Positions 30,800 through 41,631 are shown, counted from the stretch's first letter. The stretch is 57,348 nucleotides of DNA from Pelagophyceae sp. CCMP2097 (GCA_026770575.1 MU657216.1:1-57348), one strand, 5' to 3'. Notes: generated from the sequence alone by a model not told the origin. Program-made: numbers and translations.

Positions 30800-32185
30800 A
30801 TGGCCTCCCCGCGCACGATCCTCGTCGCGGCGGCGCTCGCCTCGGTTAGTCGCGCGCGCCAGGACCTATTCGCGAAACGCGCCGCCGAAAGGCGCCGGAC
30901 CCTGGGATTCCAAGAGATGACCCTTTCGCCCAGAGGCCTCGAAGAGAGGACCCTTTCGCCCGGAGGCCTCGAAGAGATGACCCTTTCGCCCGCCGGCCTC
31001 GACGGCGCGTTCTAGGTCGGCGCGGCGGAGCTGTGCAAAGCGTCGGTGGACGGCGCGGGGAAGCACACGTTCCACGTCCACGTCGACCCGTTCTCGAGCG
31101 AACTCGGCGCGTTCAAGTTCCTGGAATGCGGCGACGAGGCCATGCCGACGCTCGCCATGGAGCGCGGCGTGACGTACACGTTCTCGCAGGAGGACGTGAC
31201 GAACTGGTTCCACCCGATGGGCTTTGGGTACGCGCCCGACGGCGCGCACAAGGACAACGACGAACTTGAGCCGGGCCTGAGCCGCACGAACTCTGCCTGC
31301 GTCGACGCCGAGACGTGCCAGGCGCCGCGCTACTTCAACGCCGGCGTGTACCTCGGCGGGTCGTACGACAACTCGGGCTCTGTGTTGGTTGGCGGCGACG
31401 ACTTTGGTTTGGACAACTACGAGCCTGCCTTCTTCGCGACGCGCGCCGCCTGGGCCGAGGCGGGCGCGTACACCATCGATGTGACGCTCACGGACGCGGA
31501 CTACGCCGAGGACCTGTTTTACTTTTGCCACATCCATAACTCGATGTCTGGCCGCATCAAGATCACGGCCGGCGACGAACCCGTTAACGCATTCGATTCG
31601 CCGCCCTTGGGCTACGCCTACGACGTCGTCTCGGCCTACGACGCCGAGTGCGGCACCGTCGGCTTGGACGCGTACCAATCTGGCAAGGGCAAATGCTCGA
31701 CGGAGTTCGTCTGCTTGGACGGCACTGAATCTTCGGCCCAGCAAGCGTTTGCGGGCTGCCTCTACTCCATGGATTGCGCGATGCAGTCGCACATGAAGTC
31801 GACGGTGCACGACACGGTGCCCATCGTCACGTTTATCCACCAGATGGTGCCACATCATCAGAACGCGGTAAACATGGCCAAAGCGTTATTGAAGACCAAC
31901 ACGATGGACGCCGAAAACGAGGACGACGCGGAGATGACGAACATCCTCTGGGCCATGATCAACGAGCAAAACTACCAGATCCACGTCATGCGCTCCTACC
32001 TCGAAACCAAGGGCTACCAGGCCACCGGTGCCTGCGCGACTCCGAGCGACTCGCCCTCCTGGCACAAGCGCGGCGATCCGAGCAAGGGCTGCCCCTGGGT
32101 CGCCGCGTTCGTCCCGTCGCGCTGCGACCGCAGGGGCGCAGACGGCGTCGAGGCCTCGGCCGCCTGCCCCGTCGCCTGCCCCTAA
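30800..32185 (+). CDS. Secreted cupredoxin-DUF305 fusion protein
   Basis: Exon 1 (30800-30844, MASPRTILVAAALAS) and exon 2 (31016-32185) join in phase after removing a 171-nt intron (GTTAGT...TCTAG), giving 404 residues and a complete signal peptide. The first domain has type-1 copper ligands in the usual order: His in NWFHPMGF, then Cys-His-Met in FYFCHIHNSMSGRI. The second domain has the DUF305 signature VTFIHQMVPHHQNAVNMAKA and a later NEQNYQIHVMRSYLE helix. DUF305 proteins are His-rich four-helix metal-associated proteins. A Cys-rich tail ends CPVACP. Copper handling at the cell surface or in a secretory compartment is a reasonable inference. The intron reads through in frame up to the acceptor TAG. 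Confidence 0.85.
30914..31003 (+). repeat. Three 30-bp tandem repeats inside an intron
   Basis: Three units of 30 bp starting gagatgaccctttcgccc (second unit gagaggaccc) lie in the single intron of the cupredoxin-DUF305 gene. The period is a multiple of three and the intron has no stop before the acceptor TAG, so retention would yield a 71-residue product with MTLSPRGLEE-type decapeptides. Confidence 0.9.
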
Positions 32186-32488
32186 GCCCAAACCGGCGCC
32201 GAGGCACACATCACGGTTGCGTGGCCCACGCACCCCAAAGCCTGCCCTCTTGCGTGCCCCACGCACCGCGGGCCCCTCGCGTTTCGTAATTAGGGACCCT
32301 AAGTTTTGAAAGCAAAGGAGGCCCCGGCGGTGCCTCTGCGCCTCGACATCTGCAGACCCCCCGTCAAAGGCGGTCGCGGCCTCTGCCGACGTTCGGGTCT
32401 CGAGGAGACGTAAAAAAAGCTGCGATCGTTGTTTAAGAGAACGGAGGGCGGCGTGGCGCGGGCCCGCGTTTCGGGAGGCGGCTGCGTG

Positions 32489-35400
32489 CTACGCCTCGCC
32501 GTCGAGCCAGGTGCGCGCGTTTTGGAAGAGGCGGAGCCACGCCGACGAACCGAGGTAGTTCGGCGGCGAATAAGGCTGCTGCCAGGGCGCGACGCAGCGT
32601 TCCGGGTGCGGCATCATGGCCAGGTGCCGGCCGTCGGCGGAGCATAGCGCGGCGGCGCCGCCTGCGGCGCCGTTGGGGCAAAAGGGGTACTGCGCCGTGG
32701 GCTCGCCGGCGTCGTCGGCGTAGCGCAGCGGCGCCAGGTTCCCGCCGAAGACGGCGTCGGCGACGGCGGCCGTCGGGAGGTGGAGCTTGCCTTCGCCGTG
32801 GGCGACCCAAACGCCGAGGGTGGATCCTGCCATGCCGCGCAGCAAGACGCTCGGCGACTCTAAGACAGCGACGGAGAGCCACCTCGACTCAAACTTGCCG
32901 CTCGAGTTGTGCACGAATCTCGGGGCCGTCTCCGCCGTCGCCGCCGCCGGCGAGACCCAGCCGAGGAGCGCCAAGAGCTGGCATCCATTGCAGACGCCGA
33001 GGGAAAAGGTATCCGTGCGCTCGCGGAAGCGCTCAAACTGCGGCTTGAGCGTGGAGTTGTAGCGAATCGTCGCGGCCCAGCCCTTTGCAGAGTCGAAGAC
33101 GTCCGCGAAGGAGAAACCTCCGACGAAGGCGAGGCCGCGGAACGCGTCGAGCGAGACGCGCCCTGCCGCAAGGTCGTTCATCGTCACGTCCCAGGGCTCC
33201 AAGCCCGCTACAAAGAACGCCGCTGCCATCTCGCGGTCGCCGTTGCTGCCCTCGCAGCGTACGACAGCGACGCGGTGCTTGGGCGTCAGGAGCGAATTCG
33301 CCAAGTCGATTGAGTACATCGGCGGCTCAAACGTCATCTTGTACACCGGCGGCCGGCGCGCGCGCAGGCCGTCGAGCTCCGTCTGGGCGCAGGCCGCGTC
33401 GCGCTGCCTCTTCTCCAGAGCGAACGAAGTCGATTCCCACCTACGTCGGGATTCGTTTCGTCAAAAACGTTTTTTCAAAGACGTTTTCTTTTTGACGAAA
33501 CGTTTCGGAGGCCATTATGACTTGTCGACTGCAGGCGTCCATCTTCCGTCGTCGACAGCGGCCTCCAAGCGCGCCTCCCGCCCGGGCTGCGAAAGGGTAC
33601 TTTGCACGGACGCAGTTCCGTACTCGAGCCAGAGGTCGACGGCGGACTCGTCGAGCACGGATGCGCCGCCGACTGCCACCACGCACCGACGCGCGGCGCA
33701 CGTCGAACCCAGCACGGTGTAGCGCTGCGCGAGGCCCGCCGCCGCAAACGCGGCGCTCACGGTTTCCTGAGACGCCTGGGAGATTTCCAAAATGATACCC
33801 GGGGCCTCGTGGAACAGCGCCATCATCGGCTCCGAGACGTCGTCCGCCGCCTCCGCCGAGACTGCGGGCACGTCGACGGAAAAGCCTAGGGCACCAAGTC
33901 GGGACGCACTCGACGAAGAAGCACTGTGAAACGATAGGTCGACGCACCCCTGCACCCCGCAAACGCCATCTCGAGGAGCGCGACGACGAGGCCGCCGTCG
34001 GAGCGGTCGTGGCCCGCGGAGACGAGGCCTATTTTCGAGCGTCGGAAATGGTTTCGTGGAAACGGCCGTGGAAACGGGGAGCGGACGTACCGTCGGCGAT
34101 GAGCTGCTGGACGACGTCAAAGGCCTTTGCCACGGCGTCGACGTGTGCGTCGGGCGCGGTGCTCGCGCCGTGCTCGCCGCAGGCCTGGGCGAGCGCGGAG
34201 CCGCCGAGGCCGTAGGCGGCGCCGAGGTCGATCAGGACCAAGACGCCGTCGTCGAGTTTCAAATCGGGCGTCACCGTCGCCGCAATGTCGACGCAGTGCG
34301 CGTACGCCGTGAGGACCAGCGCGCCGGGCCCCTTGACGGTGTTGCCGGACGCGTCCGGGGCGGCCATGGACAAAGAGTCCTTGCCGCCGTCGACGGCGAC
34401 CTGGACTTCGATCAGTGCCTCGCACATGGCTGAACACGCGGCGTACATCTTCGCCCCTTCGCCGGGCAGCTTGGCGGCCCACATCCAGTTGGCGGAGAGG
34501 CGGATGTCCTGCCTCTTTGAGATTCGGGCGAAGCAGAGGTTTGTCATCATTTCCGCGACGGAAACGCGCGCCATGCGCTCCGGCGACAGGTTCGTCAGCT
34601 GCGGCGCCTCGCCGACGGCGATGGCACAACCCTCGGTGCTGAGGTGCGACCGCGCGATGACGGCGCAATTCGACAGCGGGAGCTGCAGCGGGCCGACGCA
34701 CTGCTGCCTCGCGATCAGCCCGCCGACGGACCTGTCCACCTTGTGCACCAGGAACCGCTTCGAGCAGACTCTGGGCAGGCCCAGCACCGCTTTTAAAGCT
34801 TGGCGGAGGTCCAGCAGCAGGCCCTTTCCGGCGAGCGGCTTGACAGACCGCGCGGGTGTGTCGCTCCGGAAAGTCTTTGGCGGCAACTTCTCCATGACCA
34901 ACTCCAGCGGCAGGTCCGAAATTAAAGCGTCGTTGCCACCGGGGCGGTCGTCGATGACTCGCACGGTCGTCTCCTTTGAGACGACGCCGACGACGTCCAA
35001 AAGGCACTTTTCGCGGTCGCACAACGCGCGCAGCGCCGCCTCGTCGCGGGCGTGGAGCAGGATACCGTTGGACTCTTGGTACTCCGCGCCCCAGATCTCC
35101 AAGGCGGTCATGGTCTCGTCGCCGACGCTGAATTTCGAAAGCTTGTACTCCGCCCCCGCCCCTTCGACAATCTCCTTCAGCACGTTTGCGTTGCCGCCGC
35201 AGCCCTGGTCGTGGATGGCCGCGATGGGGTTTTGAGAGCCGAGCTCGCAGCAGGCGCGGATGACGCGGTTCATTCGGTTGCACATCTGTGCGTCACCTCT
35301 CTGAACAGCATCAAAATCTAAAGCAACATCCGCCTCCGTCGACACTCGCGAAGATGCCGCGCCGCCGCCCATGCCAATCGGGTACGCCGGGCCGCCGACC

Positions 35401-37210
35401 TAGCGTGTCGGACGGTTCGGGTTTTCCAAAACCCGCCCGGAAACCCGCACCTTTGCCACGAGCATGCCCGGCGCCGCGGCCTCCTTCTTCAGATGCTCGT
35501 CGTGGATCCATCCGACGCCGGCGGAGAACATGATGGGCTTGATCCACTCGGACCGCTCGCCGCCGACTACGCCGCCGTACGTGCGGCACACGCCAACAAT
35601 AACCTACGTCACCAAAGGTCAAAAGGCACATTACGCGTTGCACGCACCGGCTCGCCGAACTTGTTGCCGTAGTCGGACGCGCCGTTGGACGCGTCGATGA
35701 GGATCTGCGCCGGCGAGGCGAGGTGCCTACGTAAACAGATCTTGGAGCCCCACTCAGGCGAGACCCGTTCGTGACAGCATTGGCACGCACGCCGGGTACG
35801 ATGCCGTCGCGTCCTCGCCGGCGATGGCATGCTCCGGGAGGTTGAGGTTCCCGACGCAGTACCCCGCGACGCCGGCGACGACGTGGGCGCCGCGGCCCGT
35901 GGCCTGGACGTCGCGGATGCGGCCGCCCGTGCCCGTCTCGGCGCCCGGCAGCGGGGCCACGGCGCAGGGGAAGTTGTGCGTCTCGGCGGTGAGGAGGCCG
36001 TTGAGCGTCGATTCCACGACGGCGAACGGTGACGGCGCACCGACGACGGAAGGCGCGATGCGCTGCGCGGCGCCGCCGCGGATGGCGGAAGAGTTGTCGT
36101 TGAACGCGATCAAAGAGACGTCGTTGTTCAACGCCTCGGCAGCTTTCAGAGTGCCCTTGACCATTTGGAAAAGCGTCTGCGCCTTGGACTCGCCGTCGAT
36201 GACATGCACGCCAGAAAAAAACCAGTGCCGCGAGTGCTCCGAGTTGGACTGCGACATGTCGTACAGCTCGGCGTGCGTCGGGTTGCGGCCCAGGCGCTCG
36301 CCGAAGATCTCAGAGTAGTAGTCGCAATCAAAGTCGTCAAACCCAAGCGAAAGCGCCTTGTTCGCGGCGCGCAGGTCCTTGACGTCCACGATACCCGACC
36401 CGGCGTCGCGCTTGGATTCGCGCATCGACGACGTCGCGCCGCCCTCCCAGACGCACTCCGTCATGCGGTCGTGCAGCGCAGCCGCCGCGGCCGCGCGCCA
36501 CCCAGCAGAGTCGCCGGCGTCGACGCCGTAGCGCCGCGACCGCTCGAGGCGAGACACGCCGGGCACGCCGCACGCCGCGCAGCTACAACAGGGCGTGGGC
36601 CGCGTCGCGAGCACCAGGGCCCGTCACTGCCTTCTTCTGCCACGCGACCCCCACACACAGCGTTGGACGCACATGGAGCAAGCCGTCGACGAGAACGCGG
36701 TGGCGAACGTGCGGCGCGGGCCGACCTCGATTGCGTCGTTTCCGACGAACGTTTCGAGTGCGACGTGGACCACGTCGAACGTCTCCGCGACTAGGAAGCA
36801 GACCACAGCAGCCGCGCGCGCCGCTACGCGAAGCGTCAGGGCGCGCGCGCCCGACACGACGCGACGGGGCACGGGGGGGCGTCGCGAAGCGACACACATC
36901 CCCCTGCATTAACGCCCCCCTGCGTCGGGCGCGGCCCGCTTACCGTCTTGAGGCTTGGCGCTGAACTCGACATTGAAGCACGCTTCGAATTCCACCGACT
37001 GCACCTCCTGCCCCGCCGCCGCGACGCAGACGCGGATCGCCTCGGCCGCCTAGAACGCCCCCGTCGACGGCCGCGGAAACGGCGCGAGCGAGGCGCGTTT
37101 GTGCTCACGGCGCTCGGCGCGGCGGCCTCGCGGCGAAAGAGGCGGAGGCGGCTCGGGCCCTCGGGCAGCTGCGCGAGCGCTGCCGCGGTGCGCTGCACGA
37201 GGCTCTCCAT
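32489..37210 (-). CDS. PFAS: Phosphoribosylformylglycinamidine synthase (FGAM synthase, eukaryotic large form)
   Basis: Ten exons sum to 1328 residues, the usual length: 37210-37109, 37049-36944, 36823-36673, 36582-35791, 35726-35648, 35603-35451, 35399-34091, 34028-33948, 33885-33624, 33440-32489. All nine junctions keep phase. Landmarks: EVGPRRTFATAFSSTACS, CGVPGVSRLERSRRY, LYDMSQSNSEHSRHWFFSG, TAETHNFPCAVAPLPGAETG, IDASNGASDYGNKFGEP, IHDQGCGGNANVLKEI, VSAGHDRSDGGLVVALLEMA and a C-terminal class I glutaminase domain with LGVCNGCQLL (Cys nucleophile) and MPHPERC. The enzyme converts FGAR to FGAM with ATP and glutamine in purine synthesis. Five donors are GTGCGT or GTGCGG. No transit peptide is evident. 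Confidence 0.95.
33454..33502. repeat. Intronic inverted repeat (14-bp stem)
   Basis: cgtttcgtcaaaaa (33454-33467) is matched by its reverse complement tttttgacgaaacg (33489-33502) with a 21-nt spacer. It lies in the last and longest intron of the FGAM synthase gene (33441-33623), starting 11 nt from the acceptor on the minus strand, so the transcript could form a hairpin beside the 3' splice site. Confidence 0.85.
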
Positions 37211-37575
37211 GGAACTCGCGCTTGCCTTTGTATCGCCGGTCTGACCTGAGAGCGGGGCGAAACCCGACTTCGAAACACACACCACATGTACACACCGCGG
37301 TGGGTCGGTGTCTGCGCCCACATAAGCCGCGCGGCTCCGAGGTATGCAACGCCTTCGTCCGATCGTGGGCTCTCTAGACTTGCAGCATATCACGCAAAGA
37401 TTAGCAAGCTCGTCGGAGACCGCCGCCACGACGTTATCGCGATCGTTGGGAGAACGACGTCGATGACATGACCCCCGGGCCGGTAAAGGCGCACGAGAGC
37501 TCCGGCCCAACTGCTCGACTCCGACGCGATCTCTCCGTCGTCGGTCGGTCCGAGGAATCCGGAGCATACACAACG
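37211..37575. other. Intergenic between FGAM synthase and WD40 copy 3, no supported feature
   Basis: Upstream region of the minus-strand FGAM synthase and 3' flank of the next minus-strand gene. Only motif-free open frames are present. Confidence 0.45.
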
Positions 37576-38839
37576 TTAGAGTGCGACATGCCAGAGCCGC
37601 GCCGTCTCGTCGCAGCTCGCCGTCACGACGCGCGTGCCTTCGGGTGAGAACGCGCAGCTCATGACGGTGTTGGTGTGCCCCTCGAGCTTCAGCAGCAGCG
37701 TGCCCGTCTTGGCGTCCCAGACTCGCGCTGTTTTATCGGCGCTCACCGTCACGATGCGCTCGCCGTCGGGCGAGAACGCGCAGCTGTAGAGGTAGCTGGT
37801 GTGCCCCTCGAGCGTCAGCAGCAGCGCACCCGTCTCGGCGTCCCAGAGCCGCACCGTCATGTCCTTGCTCGCCGTCACGATGCTCTTGCCGTCGGGCGAG
37901 AACGCGCAGCTCCAGACATTGTCGTTGTGCCCCCGAGGCATCGTCTGTAGCGCGCCCGTCTCGGCGTCCCAGAGTCGCGCCTTCTCGTCGAGGCTCCCCG
38001 TCAAGATGCGCTTGCCGTCGGGCGAGAACGCGCAGCACGTGACGAAGCTGGTGTGCCCCTCGAGCATCGTCTGCAGCTCGCCCGTCTCGGCATCCCACAG
38101 CCGCGCCGTCTCGTCGTTGCTCGCCGTTACGATGCGCTTGCCGTCGGGCGAGAACGCGCAGCTGGTGANNNNNNNNNNNNNNNNNNNNNNNNNNNNNNNN
38201 NNNNNNNNNNNNNNNNNNNNNNNNNNNNNNNNNNNNNNNNNNNNNNNNNNNNNNNNNNNNNNNNNNNNNNNNNNNNNNNNNNNNNNNNNNNNNNNNNNNN
38301 NNNNNNNNNNNNNNNNNNCCGGTGTGTCCCTCGAGCGTCGCCTGCAGGGTGCCCGTCTCGGCGTCCCACAGCCGCGCCGACATGTCCTGGCTCGCCGTCA
38401 CGATACGCTTGCCGTCGGGCGAGAACGCGCAGCTCCTGACAGTGCCGGTGTGCCCCTCGAGCGTCATCAGCAGCGCCCCTGTCTCAGCGTCCCACAGCAG
38501 CGCCGTCTTGTCCCAGCTCGCCGTCACGATGCGCGTGCCGTCGGGCGAGAACACGCAGCTGCAGACGGCGGAGTGCCCCTTGAGGATGCCTCGGCCCTTG
38601 AGGATCAGGTCCTTCCAGACGAGTCTGCGCACTACCGGCGCCTCGGCCCGCGCATTTCGAGCGACTGCTTTGGACACGAAGATCGCGTTCGGTGATGCCG
38701 CCAGCCGAAGGATGAGCGCGAGCAGGTCGCTCAGTTCAAACACCTCGAGCGCCGGCGCGGCACTGCGCTCGACGGCTGGCCGCGATAAAACGACGGCTAG
38801 CGCTAGCGATAAAGCGGCGTTGACGACGTCCATTCCCAC
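37576..38839 (-). CDS. WD40-repeat protein, family copy 3 (interrupted by an assembly gap)
   Basis: It starts MGMDVVNAALSLALAVVLSR (ATG 38839, or 38833), shares LEVFELSDLLALILRLAA and VVRRLVWKDLILKGRGILKG with copies 1 and 2, and ends DETARLWHVAL at 37576. Two full repeats lie before the gap and five after it, each about 42 residues, such as LEGHTGTVRSCAFSPDGKRI and RGHNDNVWSCAFSPDGKSIV. With one repeat in the gap the total would be eight, as in copy 1. The two sides are in different frames only because the gap is an arbitrary 150 N. No stop or indel is seen outside the gap, so the gene is probably intact. Confidence 0.8.
38169..38318. other. Assembly gap (150 N)
   Basis: Unsequenced bases inside the WD40 repeats of copy 3. 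Nearly identical 126-bp repeats probably caused the assembly break, so the true length is unknown. Confidence 0.99.
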
Positions 38840-39021
38840 CCAGCCGCGGGATGGGGCGCGGACCTCCGGGCGAACAGCGCGGACGAGCTCTCGTGAGAGA
38901 CGAGCGGCGCAAGGCGTCGCAATTGCGCAACAATAATACGGTACCGCGGCCTTCGTGACGTCACTCGATTGGAATCACAGTGAAATTGCACTCGCATTTG
39001 CGTATAGAAATCTTCTCATGA

Positions 39022-39523
39022 TTCAGGACCCGAAGGGTCCTTGCCGTTTATTCAACGTCAGTTTACGGCAAGGGCCCTTCGGGTCCTTTGATTGAAGGAT
39101 TACCAGGGGCAATTATGTCTGTCTGTCTGTTTGTCTGTCTGTCCGTTTGTCTGTCTGTCTGTTTGTCTGTCTGTCCGTCGCCCAGCAAATCCGAGGTTCC
39201 ACCTTGGGAAGAAAAAAACAGCAACTCGGCCGATTTAGCGATTGGTGGTTGATGCGATCGCTAAAATTGGGAGTTGAGGTCGAGCAGGGGCCTCATTGGA
39301 ATCATCATAGAAGAAGTTTTTGGTCACAGGTTCGAATCTGGTCGGCCGCAAAAAAAGAAAAAATAAATAGCTCAATAAGAAATAAAATAATAAAAATAAA
39401 GATAAGGAGGATTTGAAAGTTCAGCGATTAGTTAAATAATTTCAATTATTTACGTGGGCATTGCAATGGGATTTGGCTGTATCCTTCGGGTCCTCCGTGT
39501 GCCTCCGGCGCGCTCTTGTAATA
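39022..39523 (+). repeat. tRNA-like interspersed repeat, left copy (inverted pair)
   Basis: This AT-richer block recurs in reverse complement at 41143-41611. It opens with a hairpin (aggacccgaagggtccttgccgt, its reverse complement, and a 17-nt loop), then a (gtct)n microsatellite, then a tRNA-like core, A/T-rich sequence and the end ...cggcgcgctcttgtaataat. In the core, cggccga (39227-39233) can pair perfectly with tcggccg (39342-39348) as an acceptor stem, tagc...gcta can form a D stem, and ggttcgaatct (39329-39339) is a near-perfect B box. The core spans about 122 nt, too long for a normal tRNA. I read it as a tRNA-derived, SINE-like repeat. It ends 44 bp before the EF-hand start codon. Confidence 0.75.
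39116..39180 (+). repeat. (gtct)n microsatellite within the tRNA-like repeat
   Basis: Imperfect tgtctgtctgtttgtctgtccg array. The inverted copy near 41485-41520 is clearly shorter, so the arrays differ in length between the two repeat copies. Confidence 0.9.
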
Positions 39524-39567
39524 ATCGATCTCTTTTCACTGTCCAGACGCGTAGACGGTCGGTCGCC

Positions 39568-40624
39568 ATGGCCGTCTTCGCGAAGTCGGAGCCGTGGGAC
39601 GACGTGGCGAAGCGCTGGAAGGACGAGGTGCGCCGGCAGTGTCTACAGACCTCTGTACCCGGCTCGTTTGGGGACTGGGAAAGGCCGGCGCGCCGTGTCG
39701 GCACCGACGATGCTCGGCGGCTCCACCGCGGGAGTGCCGAGTCGAGCGGCTGCGCATCCCAAGCGCACAGCATGGTCGGGCCGAGAGTGCAATGTCCCAG
39801 TCGCTGGTTCTGCCTCCGTAGGGTCCTGCCTTAAGACGGGTCCACTAGGATGGTTCCAACTTCAGCAAGCTTGTCCTCGAGCAGACGTTCCCGGGCAAAC
39901 GCGAGACGCAACCCGCGCGGTTGAAGCTCTGGCGCGAGCTCGACGGCAACGGCAACGGTGCGCCTCCCGCTGAGGGTCCGCAAACGGCGCGCGGCGTCCG
40001 CGGCGGGCCCGCGCCGGACTCTCGCGCCATAGGCTACGTGTCGCTGGCGGAGTTTGACGGCTGGTTCAACCGGCATACGCTCGGTATTGAAAAGGTGCGT
40101 TCGATCGAGCCTTTTTCGGCGCCTTATCGAGGCCCTTCGCAGGTGCGCGGTCAGAAGTCGTCCATCTACGCGTACGCGCGGCCGGCGCTCATCCGCGCCT
40201 TCAACCTGGCCAATGGGGTTTCGCCGGCCAAGCCTGGGCAGAAGCTCGACGGCGACGCGTACATCACGCGAAGTGCGCCTCGCCGGGTGCTCGACCGCCC
40301 CCTTTCACCGCCTGCTTAGGCGAGTTCCGCCTCCTGCTCGTGGCGACGCAGGCGGCGCTTTGCATCTTCCGGATTTTCGATATTGCCGATACTTCCAACG
40401 ACCGCCGCGTTTCCCAAGCCGAGTGGGACTGCCAGCTGGCAACCATCAACGCCGAGCTCCGGTCCTTCGGCTATTCCGGGCCGGAGATGCTCCAGGCCGA
40501 CTTTGCCAAGATTGACGTCGACGGCAAAGGCATGGTGCTCCTCGACGAGGCAATCTTCTTTTTCCTGGGAGCCCTGACGTCCGAGCCCGCCCTCCTCTCC
40601 GAAAACGCAGAAGAGGGCTGCTAG
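39568..40624 (+). CDS. Calflagin-like EF-hand calcium-binding protein
   Basis: Five exons (39568-39627, 39849-39957, 40033-40094, 40143-40272, 40320-40624) give 221 residues. Donors are GTGCGC or GTGCGT. Three canonical 12-residue EF loops are visible: DGNGNGYVSLAE (split by an intron), DTSNDRRVSQAE and DVDGKGMVLLDE. Flanking helices such as YARPALIRAFNLANGV and FRLLLVATQAALCIFRIFDI match the flagellar calcium-binding protein (calflagin) type. These are calcium sensors often linked to cilia or flagella; a flagellar site here is inference. There is no N-terminal MGC myristoylation motif (MAVFAKSEPW). The first intron is long for this window (221 nt). The gene sits between inverted copies of the tRNA-like repeat. 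Confidence 0.85.
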
Positions 40625-41142
40625 CCGGCGTTTGAACACTCTGGCTAGACCTCATCGTCCGCCCGCCGTGCTTCCTTTCCGGAAATCCCTAAATCATACA
40701 CTTCACTCACCGCCGGCAAACGCCCAACGTCGCAACGACGGCCCTCTCGACCGCACCACGTCTTTGAGCTCAAGAGCCCGAGAGCGGCGTTCTGGCGGGC
40801 CGCGGCGACGACGGGCCAGCGGCGACGACTGGCCACTGGCACGCGGACCGCCTCGCCGAGGGCGTCGCCGCCGCGGCTCCGGCATCCTCAAAGGTGCCAC
40901 CAGACGCCGACTTGGCGGCCGCGACATGGCGAGATGCGTCGCGGCAAAGCCTCCTGCGCCTCGCCGACGTGCGGAGCCTCCTGAGGAACCTGCTCCTCTG
41001 GCCCCGTCAGCTGGAGCTGGCAGCGCTGCAAATGGCCCCGGTCGACCGACGCCTGCAGTCGATTCAAGTTTGCGCCAAATTATCGCTTATGTCTAGCATT
41101 TACGAAACTTTTGGCGAAATGCGAATTTTTAAATTATTACAA
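40625..41142. other. Region between EF-hand gene and right tRNA-like repeat, no supported gene
   Basis: A plus-strand frame (40894-41208) includes a helix-like stretch (LLRLADVRSLLRNLLLWPRQ) but runs into the repeat and has no family match I recognise. It could be a decayed exon. Nothing else stands out. Confidence 0.4.
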
Positions 41143-41611
41143 GAGCGCGCCGGAGGCACACGGAGGACCCGAAGGATACAGCCAAATCCCATTGCAATGC
41201 CCACGTAAATAATTGAAATTATTTAACTTATCGCTGAACTTTCAAATCCTCCTTATCTTTATTTTTATTTCTTATTTCTTATTGAGCTATTTTTTTTCTT
41301 CTTTTTTTGCGGCCGACCAGATTCGAACCTGTGACCAAAAACTTCTTCTATGATGATTCCAATGAGGCTCCTGCTCGACCTCAACTCCCAATTTTAGCAA
41401 TCGCATCAACCACCAATCGCTGAATCGGCCGAGTTGCTGTTTTTTTCTTCCCAAAGGTGGAACCTCACGGATGGACCCGGCGACGGACAGACAGACGGAC
41501 AAACGGACAGACAGACATAATTGCCCCTGGTAATCCTTCAATCAAAGGACCCGAAGGGCCCTTGCCGTAAACTGACGTTGAATAAACGGCAAGGACCCTT
41601 CGGGTCCTGAA
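41143..41611 (-). repeat. tRNA-like interspersed repeat, right copy (reverse complement)
   Basis: Reverse complement of 39022-39523, matching from attattacaagagcgcgccg to aggacccttcgggtcctgaa. The B-box-containing core (agattcgaacctgtgacca on the plus strand) and hairpin are conserved, while the microsatellite is shorter. It is followed after about 18 bp by the TA-flanked MITE. Confidence 0.8.
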
Positions 41612-41631
41612 CAATTGTAACCGAAATCCTA

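Noticed and set aside
30914..31003. Coding decapeptide repeats in the mature cupredoxin-DUF305 protein
   Set aside because: Reading through meets TAG at 31013-31015 before the conserved domain; splicing it out restores both the signal peptide and the frame.
38169..38318. Frameshift in WD40 copy 3
   Set aside because: The frame change coincides with the arbitrary 150-N gap; both sides are otherwise intact.
39220..39350. Functional tRNA gene
   Set aside because: The acceptor stem and B box are good, but the unit is about 122 nt, the T-stem has a mismatch, no clear anticodon arm forms, and it lies within a repeated block. A tRNA-derived repeat fits better.
40894..41208. Gene downstream of the EF-hand gene
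   Set aside because: The frame runs into the tRNA-like repeat, has no recognisable domain and no consistent upstream exon.
39022..41611. One DNA transposon with 0.5-kb terminal inverted repeats carrying the EF-hand gene
   Set aside because: There is no target-site duplication outside the two copies and no transposase between them, and the EF-hand gene has ordinary host-type introns.
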